Source of the DNA: Metaphire vulgaris
Lineage: Eukaryota; Annelida; Clitellata; Crassiclitellata; Megascolecidae
Length of the DNA: 64,000 nucleotides
Direction of reading: 5' to 3'
Assembly: GCA_018105865.1 (NCBI GenBank)
Contig: CM030865.1
Span: 1,412,216 to 1,476,215, forward strand
The notes below the pieces were generated by a model that saw nothing but the letters and a program-made list of their open reading frames with translations, was not told where the DNA came from and searched no databases. A program made the translations under genes and the position numbers. Below, one piece after another: positions 11,483 to 21,836 of this stretch (the stretch's first letter is position 1; each line of letters begins with the position of its first letter).

Positions 11483-11560
11483 GTTGCTAGGCAACGGGCC
11501 ACGGTGCCCCCTCCTTGGCGACGGCTGTGATGTCACTTCCGGAAGTCACGTGGTCTCTTA
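11483..11560. promoter_or_regulatory. Promoter-like cluster: X-box, CRE-like, ETS, E-box
   Basis: Within 80 bases lie GTTGCTAGGCAAC (11483-11495, an RFX X-box form), TGATGTCAC, ACTTCCGGAAGT (palindromic ETS core) and CACGTG (E-box). CYLD's first coding exon opens at a splice acceptor (14712-14713). Its untranslated first exon must therefore lie upstream, and this cluster is a candidate promoter. The link is inferred. Confidence 0.35.
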
Positions 11561-11587
11561 TGCTCGATCGTTGCACCGGCGTATATG

Positions 11588-11588
<1 letters not shown>

Positions 11589-11647
<59 letters not shown>
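11589..11647. repeat. (AT)n microsatellite
   Basis: Nearly perfect TA dinucleotide run. Similar runs occur at 12223-12278 and 12943-12976. Confidence 0.95.
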
Positions 11648-11648
<1 letters not shown>

Positions 11649-12221
11649 TGTGTCCGGAAAAAGGAACCCTTAACCATAGCCTATCGCAATAACTACCGGT
11701 GCCTCAAATCTACATCGAGTTAGAAAAATTATGTAACACATATTTGTGTCATTAGCGCAAAATTTCAGTAGAATTCGTTTACCCGTGTTTGGGTGGTCAG
11801 CTGTCAAAGAATACGGTTTTCTACTTACTTATTGTCTGACGTCATTTTCTACGTCATTGATTTTGTTGACAAAATGTTTTCAAGATCATAATTATTCAAT
11901 TTAATTTTATATTAGAATTAAAATGAGGTCTGGAGAATAACAAATTATAAGTAATTGACATTGGTTTTCATAATTATCAAAGGTTCATTTTTTCCGAACA
12001 CAGTGTATAAATGTCTTGAGCTTGGCTTGAGTGGCTGATATTCTGCAACGCTGGTTCTCTGTTGTGCGCCTTCTGGTTCCCTATCTTTGACCGAAGTTTT
12101 TGATCTTCTTCCGAGCCCCAACGATTGTTAATTTCCGTGTCAGTTTTATATCACATTTTGTTACGATGGTTGCGCTAAACGGGGTTCCTTTCTATATTTT
12201 GTTGTTTTCGAAACGTTATCC

Positions 12222-12282
<61 letters not shown>

Positions 12283-12664
12283 AGGCCTATGTTTTACCAT
12301 GTACCGGTAAGAATATAAAAACAACCAGAATAAGGGATCGTTCTTTTCAGCACGTTACAACCATTACCTGAGGCGGTAATTTATATAGCGCAAATTGTGA
12401 TTACCAGTTACTGAATGTTCTTAAGATGATAGCTGTATACATCTGATGCGATGATGTAAAATACACAGAGACACAGACAGGCGAAGAGGAGTTGGAGATA
12501 AGCAGACGGACAGACAGACAGACAGACAGACACGTAGGCAGATGGGCAGACCATGCGAATGACAATTAATCTGTTAAGATTAGAGGAATTATTAAGTGCG
12601 ATAATCCGTCGGTTGAAGGACAAGTAAAATAACACAACAATTCAGTCACCTTCTGCAGGGGAAG

Positions 12665-12850
12665 CAGTGGCGGCTCCACCGGGGGGGGCAGGGGGCCGTG
12701 CCCTCTATTGAATGCCTGCCCCCCAGTGGCCCCCCAGTTGGGACCCTATACTTAATGCTACATACTTTAAACAACAAATGGTTGGCCCCCCATGATTAGA
12801 AGTTGCCGCCCCAATGACCCCCCACTTGCCAAATCCTAGAGCCGCCACTG
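12665..12850. mobile_element. hAT-like MITE, CAGTGGCGGCTC family, copy 4
   Basis: The ends are CAGTGGCGGCTCC and GAGCCGCCACTG over 186 bp. The 8-bp repeats AGGGGAAG (12657-12664 and 12851-12858) are perfect. Confidence 0.9.
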
Positions 12851-12940
12851 AGGGGAAGGGGTCAGGGTGAGAGGTGAGAGATGTGGGGAAGGGAGGAGGG
12901 GTGCAAAGGGAAGGAGGGAGATGAACGCAGGGCCGTTAGG

Positions 12941-12980
<40 letters not shown>

Positions 12981-13144
12981 TAATTAAATCATTTATCATA
13001 AGAACAAACAAACGCATGAACGAGGTAATGAATGAATGAATAAATAAGTATCATTTTGTTAGTATTTACCAAATACTTATTCGATTATACCCCGACTGTA
13101 TTAGAGACCCAGCTTCTATGAAGAGTTCTACGGCTATCAGCATG

Positions 13145-13335
13145 GATATTTTTACACCCCTAACACCCCACAACACACACCCCAATTTGAGGTCGACACC
13201 CCCAAAGGAAATGTAGCAAATGGTATGCATACAAAATGCATACTAATTAGTTCCGGACACCCCATTTGAGGTCGACAGACTCGACACCCCAAATTCCCAA
13301 TCCTAGAAATAATAATGAAATATCCCTGACTATCA
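13145..13335. mobile_element. Interspersed element, GGATATTTTTA...AAATATCCCTGA type
   Basis: The sequence matches 54154-54327 along its length. Both share CACCCC tracts, TTTGAGGTCGACA repeated twice, and TATGCATACAAAATGCATAC. The other copy has the clear inverted ends CAGGGATATTT and AAATATCCCTG. No coding frame is present. Confidence 0.6.
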
Positions 13336-13556
13336 GGGCTCTGTATATTTTTGAGGGTATGCAAAATGTTTTGATAGTTTGTATGGCCAGCCTCTGTTTG
13401 AGTGAACAAGGGATATTGCGTGTGTGTGTGTGTGTGTGGGTGGGTGTGAAAACACATGTTTATAATTTGCTTAAAAACATTTATTTCAATGTAAAATGGA
13501 TGGACAACCGGGATCCCCAGTTAAAACGTTCTCTTTTCTTAGTCTATATTGTAATA

Positions 13557-13930
13557 CAGGGATGGGCAAAGTGCGGCCGCGGGCCACATGCGTAACCATT
13601 TTCTGCAATGCCCCCGAAAGATGGATTAATGGATATATGAAACATTTGACAACACCTTAATGGGAAATTCAGCATTCAAATTGGATTTACACTTTGACAC
13701 TTGATCGTTAACCAGCAATAATGCTTTTGATATTTACTAACTTTTCTTCGACTTGACAGTCTTGGCTTATTAATAATTACTTACACTGGACAGTATATAA
13801 TACGTTATGTTAAAATCGTTTTGGAAACTACTTAAACATTTAATTCTAAATGCCGAAAAATGTGTGCGGCCCTCAGCTTTCATCGCAGACACTTTTGTGG
13901 CCCTCGGATAAAAATGTGTGCCCATCACTG
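13557..13930. mobile_element. hAT-like non-autonomous element, CAGGGATGGGCA ends
   Basis: The left end CAGGGATGGGCAAAGTGCGG and the right end TGTGCCCATCACTG are inverted repeats. The flanks are identical 8-bp repeats TTGTAATA (13549-13556 and 13931-13938). Length is 374 bp with no transposase frame. The CAGGGxTGGGCAAA end is typical of hAT elements. Confidence 0.88.
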
Positions 13931-13938
13931 TTGTAATA

Positions 13939-14712
13939 GCTCTGTTTGCACTGTGTTGTGCTGGTTTCTTAATTATTGCTGTTTCTTTTGTTATCTTTCG
14001 GTTTGGTTTTGTGTTGGTTTGTGATTGTCTCTTGGTTGCCGCTGTAGTAAATGCAAAATAAATAAATAAATAAATATTTTCCGTGGAATGCTTTTGTCTC
14101 TATGTTCACCAGCAGTTTGCACTTAAATTTTCAGGAAATTCTATCTGGTGACAATCTTGTAAAACTCACAATGATTCTTTGTTTACTTAATCGCCGTGGC
14201 TTTGAACAAAAACGGGAAAACTAAGCAGCGATTAATTATCAAAGACGATAGATTGCAGGTAGTATTTAAGGCGGCGCCTTAAAGTGGGATAAATTCGATC
14301 GGCGGGGAAATGTAAACAGAACACCAATTAAGCGTAATTTTTCTGGTACTATTTTTAGTGACTGGGTGCTTTTTCGCCGTCATCTGGAAACTTTCAAATC
14401 GTTGAATCATGTTGTAAACAGAATTTCCTTCCATTTTCGTCTATTTTTTTCGAGAAAATCAAACAATTTGCGGAGATTAATTGCGAACGAATTTCGAGTT
14501 CTGTTAAATCTTTGCCGACAAGATTCAATCTCAACCAGGCGGTGTTCATATTCGATTTGTGTACATTGAAGTAGGGAAGAGGGGGTAATTTTCACGGTGG
14601 AGGTAGTAGTTAAAACACTAACACTTCGTGCCGAAAAGTCTTTTTTGGGCGATTGTCGATGCCTGAAAGGTATTGTCGTATTGGTATTGGTTTTCTCAAC
14701 TGTATTTTCATA
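13939..14712. other. CYLD upstream region
   Basis: This AT-rich DNA carries a short (AAAT)n run at 14057-14076. No coding exon is recognised. A pyrimidine-rich tract ending TTTTCATAG (14705-14713) forms the acceptor of the first coding CYLD exon. Confidence 0.5.
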
Positions 14713-14721
14713 GAACTGACG

Positions 14722-16503
14722 ATGGCCAAACCGGCTACACCCGTCTACTTTATTCTGATGAGGGATAATGATAGAGCCGAGAGGAAGGTAAAGACCGGAA
14801 TAAAGACGAAAACCGAACAGACGTCCGCGTTGAAAGGAAGCCTGTGGACTGTGGACTCCCGGGAGTTTGAGGTCATGAGCAGAAAGAGCACTGCCACTCT
14901 GCGATCGGCCGAATTGAAAGACACCAGTCTTACGTGCGAGCTTCAGGACATCACAAAACTCACTCAGGTGGAGTTTAACCTATTGCTTGCGCTGACGACG
15001 TGCAAGGAACGCAGTGCATTCCACTCCGATAATCGACTTATGGGCGAATCGACAAAGCTGTACAATAGCTGGAAGGAGGCGACCCAGATGGCTGGAATGG
15101 AGCTTCCACGGGTCGAAGTTCGGGACGACCGGTTTGAAGAAGTTGTAACTGGAGTGCTGAAGCATGTTGGAGAGATACGTGGTCGGAGTGGATTCTGGTT
15201 TGGAGTGGAAGTCGACCAGGTGAGTCCGTGCTACTTTGTGCATGATCCAGACAGATCCACTTAAAACCCACATTTGGATTAATTAATGTTTCTCTGAGTT
15301 TTGAAAATATTTCTTTCCTTTTTGTCTTTTGCTGCACTATTCTCGATTCCGTATTGAATTATTATTGGTTGTAGTCAACTGCCGCGTGTATCTATCTAAA
15401 ATCATGTTACCCTTTTTCTTTTAAGGAATTTCAGAGTCTTGAACTCAGTAACACCGACACCACGTTTGATTGTATCCCAAACCGCGGCGTACTTGTTGTA
15501 ACGGCGAATAAAATCCTCCCGCTGAGCACGAAGGGCCGCTCTACTCCGCCCGGAGCGGCCGAACATCTACCACCCCTGGATGCTCCGTGGCATTCCAGGA
15601 CACCGGAGACTTACGGAGACTTGGACACGGGCACACTGCTGCCTTCACATGCACAGAACTCCCCCATGAGAATGACTGTGGAACCTGGAGCCTCTGGTTT
15701 CGATGGAGTCTCTCGTCCCGAGGTGGATGTTGGGGATAGGGTTGTATGGTACGACGAAAGCAATGCAGAGCAACTGGCCACAGTACGATGGATTGGAAGA
15801 CTTAATGGGAAGCTCACAATCGGGGTTGAAAACGTAAGATTTCAATCAATTGTCTGACCGTTTACTTGTAACGTAATGTGAAGTGAGCGAGTATTCTCGA
15901 GACGGCGGATAAAGGGTTAACAAATGTTTAATAAATTTAATAAAGATTGTAATACATTATTTATTGTAGTACATTGTAAAAACTGTAATACATTATTATT
16001 TAATAGATAGATAAATATTATTATTGATAGATAGTATAGATAGATATAGATAAATATTATTATAAATATTATTATAGATAGATAAACATTATTAGATAAT
16101 AGATAGATAAATATTTTCAATATGGATTCCTTGCAGATGATTGTGTAGTGATACTGTAAGAAATCTTGATTAGTGTTGTATTTGGAGATGCCTATGTGTT
16201 TGATTATCATTAGAAACTGTTTTATAATGACTGGCTCCAAGTTTTATGTTAATTTGACAAGATTCTTCTTACTTACTGAACTTGCAGAATTGTTTTATTT
16301 AAATATATTTTGACTTTGAATCTTGACTTTGGCCACCAAATGTTGCCCTTGTATAAATCAGTTTGAATATTCCTATGTTGTTTCATTTTTATTATTGTTG
16401 TTGTTTTTGTTGTTGTTGTTGTTGTTAATCAAATTTTACATATATTTTTATTATTAATCAAATTTGCAGTTTGGATTTGGAGTACCATCAATTGATACCT
16501 CTG

Positions 16504-16565
<62 letters not shown>

Positions 16566-19500
16566 CCAAGTTTATTATTAGTCAATTATTAGTTAATATT
16601 AGAAATGGTGCTATAAATTGTACATTATTATCATCATCATCACCACTACCACCACCATCGTCGCCGTCACCATCATCATCATCATCATCATATCCCACGT
16701 TGCTCTCCTAGTCTTTCGTTATATAATCTGCAACACAGTGCTCGATGCAGCTTATACATGTTTAAGAATGCAGGTCCCGATTGGAAAACACACACATATC
16801 CAAGACAATTGCTTTATCTAATCTGGTAAATCTTTAACTTAGCGGAATGTGTCGTGCTTCCGTTTTCCCTTTTCCAGGACAGATCGGTTGGAAGCGGAAC
16901 GGGAAAGTACCACAACGAGCAGCTGTTCGTCACGCAGCCGAACCACGCGTCGCTGATCCCGGCCGAGGGACTCCTCAAGGCCGAGGTCGTCTACGGCAGC
17001 AGAGACCTCGTTCCACAGCCGCCGAACTACAAAGGAGGTACCGGTAGTACGGACAGACGGTGGAAAGATGGAAAACTGTATTGCAAAGAATTCATAATTA
17101 CTCAAAAAAACGTCATAAAAACTTTTGACATTTTTTTTTATTACAGCAAACATGCGAGTGGTTTGATGACCGGGTGAACAATTGAGTAAAGAGGGGGAGA
17201 AGTTGGGGCAGGAGAGGAGAATGAAGGAGAGGGAAACAAAGGGGTGGGAAAAGAGAGGGAAAGGGAGGAGAGGAGAATGAAGGAGAGGGAAACGGAGAGG
17301 GGGAAAAGAAGGGAAGGGAGGAGAAGAATGAGGAGAGAGGAAAAAGAGGAGGGAGAGGGGAGGAGAGGGGAATGAAAGAGAGAGAGGAAAAACAGGGAAA
17401 GGGAGAGAGGAGAATGGGAAATGAAGGGAGGAAAAGAAAGAGATGGAAAGGAAGGAGAGGGGAATGAAGGAGAGGGAAATGAAGAAGAAGGGAATGAAGG
17501 AGAGGGAACTGAGGAGGAGGGGAACGAGGGAGAGGGAAATGAAGGAGAAGGAAGTGAAGGAGAGGGGCGTGAAGGAGAGTGAAATGGGGAAGAGGGAATG
17601 AAGGAGAGGGAAATGAGGGAAAAGGGAATGAAATTTGAAAGAGCAGATTCTAGATGAGGTATTGGCATATTATTAGACATGGCATATTTTTAGGTTATCA
17701 TTTATTTAGTATTACAGTGTTTTGTAGGCTTTCATCGCTATTTAGGGCTTTGTAAAAATTGTTTATGTTTTCATTTTTCTTTGTGATTTTCTAGACGTAT
17801 ATGTTCCGGCCGGTACTGGAGCGCCGGCCTGGGAAGACGCAGTTCTGCCGGAAGCTGTTTTCCGCCAGATGGCGCCAAATGGCCACCGGTACCTGCACTC
17901 CCAGTCCGACAGCGGGACCTTCATGGCGCCGGCGAATCCCCAGGCGCTTCCAACGTCGGCGTCGTACGACCACATTCCGTCGTACCGATCGGAGACGTCG
18001 ACCGCGCGTCACGGCCAGAACCCGACGAACGTATCCGCGGGAAACGTCAGGTCGATTCAGTTTGAAAGTCGGATGGCGCTGGGGCTGGGAGGTGAGAGCT
18101 TTTTGGATGATCCGGGATTTTTTATGTGTTGTCGCTTTGGGTTGTTAACGTTGCCGCGATTGGCCAGAATTCTGGGCAGCTGTGCGGCTGTACGTGGTTC
18201 GACTTTGTTGTCGAAATCTTAGAACGAGTTGCAATTCAGTGCATTGTACTATTCAGTGCATTGTACTATTCAGTGCATTGTACTATTCAGTGCATTGTAC
18301 TATTCAGTGCATTGTACTATTCAGTGCATTGTACTATTCAGTGCATTGTACTATTCAGTGCATTGTACTATCCAGTGCATTGTACTATTCAGTGCATTGT
18401 ACTATTCAGTGCATTGTACTATTCAGTGCATTGTACTATTCAGTGCATTGTACTATTCAGTGCATTGTACTATTCAGTGCATTGTACTATTCATTGCATT
18501 GTGCTTTGCTGGGGAGTGGACATAAATTTTTGTCCTGATAGTTGCTAGAGGTTTGGCCTTCAGATCTCCGATAGAAGACAGCTATTCTGAAAGATGTACT
18601 GGTGCTCTGTTGTGTATTGCTTCATTTGCACTGATTCCCTGTGATGTTAAGATCTCAATTTGACAGAAAGACTGAATTTGTTGGTGAGACGATTGTTAAT
18701 TTAGGACTCATCCATATAGTACGTATGCAAAAAAGGCATATTTTGAACCCCCTCCCCCGTTTGCACACCGTACACACACAAAATCTCCTAAATCCAACTC
18801 TGCCTCCCCCTCAATGTGTATGTACTATATGGATGGACCCTTATTGACTTTAGAAGGTGTTCATCATGCCTGGTGATGGCTTTAAATACTCTGCAGTGAC
18901 TTTAACCCCTTAACTGGGTGCCCCGAGTAACGCTCGTCCATTTTACATTTAGTTACAAATAGTTGCCCAGTTAAGGGGTTAATATGTTATTCTTTTAGGT
19001 AATCCTTTGGGCAGAGGAGGAAGTCAGCCGGTCTGTGATGTCACCGATGTACCAAGAAATACGCCCGTACGCGGTCAAGAGGAAGCAGGAGACAGTCGGC
19101 TGACCTGCAAGATGACCCCCACCGGAGTGGGGTCAGAGTCAGAGGTCGTCTGGTCCCCGCGCCTGGCGGACGGTGCCGGCAGTGCCACCACGCCGATCGC
19201 CGGCGCGAAGCCGGGATCGAGATTTGACGATCCCGGATCTGGCGCCCCGACCGGAAGGGGAGGGCATTCCGAGAGATTTGTTCCGCGATCGTTGGGACCG
19301 ACCGACCTGAAGACCTGTCTGGATGTCGGGTCGTTGGTCGAGGTCGACATTCCCGGGTACAACGCCGTCCAGTACGGGGTGATCAGGTGGATGGGGCTCT
19401 TAAAAGAGGGCAACAAGGCGTATGTTGGGGTTGAATTGGTAGGAATTTGTTCAATCGATATGTCAAATTTGTTTAATCAATATGTCAATCAATCAATCAA

Positions 19501-21791
19501 ATCCGTTTATTATTATCAGATAGCAGAATAAATAACATTGAAAGTTATAAAATCCAGATGATATTTACAGGGTGGCGCAAAAAGAACCGGCCTAGCCACA
19601 TGTAGGTTTGCATTTAATATAGTCCGGTTTTTTTTGCGCCACCCTGTATTTCTATTAGTATTTTATTAGTGTTTTATTCTAGTATAATTCCAGTATATGC
19701 ATTCTATGTTCCTATTTTATAATTTTATCTTTTGCAAGAGTAAGTAAGTAAGCTATTGTTCAGAATATCTCTGTGCTTCTAATATTTAATGCTTTATTTT
19801 TTAAGGAGGAAGAAAATATGGCGTGTACGGACGGCACGTTCATGAACGTGCGACTGTTCACCTGTACTCCAAAGAAGGGGTTTTTCACTCTTCTGAGCAG
19901 GGTCCGTCGCGACAAACGCTTTGCTGAGAGCTCCCATTTCGAGCGAAAAACTGACTCTGCCGGTGAGACCATTGTTAGATTGTTAGGCACTAATTGATGG
20001 CTTTACGTCAGTGTTTTTTCTAGGAGAAAAGGGTCTGGGAACTCATTTCCCGAGCCGTCGAGAGAAATTCTAGAAATTTTAAATTGTGGCTGTGACCTTT
20101 TTTTGCTCTTCAAGCGCAGCGTATGAAAGAACCGATCGTAAGTAAAACACGCATTATTGCATATCGGATATTTAGCAGGCGCATAAGAGAATCTGGTAAA
20201 GAAAAAGGTGTGGGAACGAGGAAACAGATATTTTATGTTACGCAGTGTAATCGGAGTCGATTTATCACTTTGCGCTTTAGCTTTCGGCAGCATTGAGTGC
20301 ACGGAACTTTCTGGAATCTACGCGCACCGTCAGTTCGAGACGCGGGAGGGTCTGGAGAATTTTCTCGGCACCTCTCTGCAGAGTCGCCGGAGACCGTCAT
20401 CGCAGCAGGGCGACATTCCGGGGCGGAACATGGGCATCCAGGGGCACCACAATTCCTGCTACCTGGACGCCACGCTGTTCAGCATGTTCGCGTTTTCGTC
20501 CGCGTTCGACTCGATCCTGCATCGGGAGAAGACGCCGCGCGACATCCGACAATACGTCGACATCCAAAGGGTGCTTCGCGACGGGATCGTCAATCCACTG
20601 CGATGGTCAGTTGAAATTTCTTGGACTCCGGGGACTGACAAAGCCGGGGGGAAACTGACAAATCCGGGGGAAAGTCAGCTAGGGGGCTGCTGTTAGTTGA
20701 TTTAGTATGCCAAAATTTCCAGGGGGCGAATTTCAAATTTTCAGGGGGGAAAAAAGGACAATTCCCCCTCCCTCCGGAAACGGCCTAGATTAAACCCTGT
20801 AGCAAATAGATGAGCCTCTTCTTGCACTCGATGTTGAGATCTCTTCCCATGAGCCCTTTCATCTCCCAAAAGGCTTTCTTGGCCATACCTATTCTTCCGA
20901 TCTCCTTCGTATTTCAACTGTCTTCTGAGGAATTATATTAACTATTTCCCTAATAATATCTATATATTTTATTTCATGTTTTACTAGTCACACTAACGTT
21001 TTTACCAGAAGACCATGTCAGTGCACTTCAACATTGCCTTGTGTAACCCGATGATGCTGGTGATGAATAATCATGAATATATAATTATATATATATATAT
21101 ATAATGAATATTCATTGTTCTATTTATGGCTGTGGTTGTGTTTTTTTAGTCAGATGTTTGTCAGGGCTGACAAGGTGTTGCATCTTAGGAATTGGTTGAG
21201 TGAGTGCAGCAGCATTCAAGGGCTTCTGGATGAGGAGAAAGGTTGACCGTGTCAAATGCTTTTGTCATGTGCACTGATTTGATTATTTTAAGTGATATTA
21301 ATTTCAATTAATTCAGTATTAAACCAGTTAGTTACTCGATTTATCTCTTTGTTTGAAATTTCATATGTTAATTCATGTGGTAACATTTTAATTAAATTCT
21401 TTTGATTAGTGTGTACTACTGTTAGCTATATATAAGATAATTTGATCATTCATTCATTCATCCAGTCATTCATTCAGTCATTCTCATTTTAGAATTTGAC
21501 TTATGGCAGTTTGTGTTTTAAATGTCTTGTTATTTGTGATTTTTTTGAAGATCCCGATGAGTTTATCATTTCTCTCTTACAAGAAACGTTACAAGTAGAA
21601 CCTTTTATCAAATTCAGGTGAATTCCAGTAGATAGTTTGATTGGATACTGAAAATCATGACCAAATTGAATTAATTGTTTGTGTGTTTATGCTTTTTTAT
21701 TTCAATTTTGTTTTTAAAATGAATAAATGTTTAATCTGGTGGTTAACTACAGGAATTGATTTTAAAATAGTCTCAGTGTTATATCCAGGCC

Positions 21792-21836
<45 letters not shown>

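Noticed and set aside
14659..14721. Upstream in-frame ATG for CYLD at 14659
   Set aside because: It has poor start context and lies before a good splice acceptor at 14712-14713, so it is probably intronic.
17141..17680. 179-codon Ser/Pro/Phe-rich minus frame
   Set aside because: It is the complement of the polypurine tract in CYLD intron 3.
18126..18548. Three overlapping frames of about 100-140 codons
   Set aside because: They are translations of the 17-bp minisatellite, which is open in every frame.
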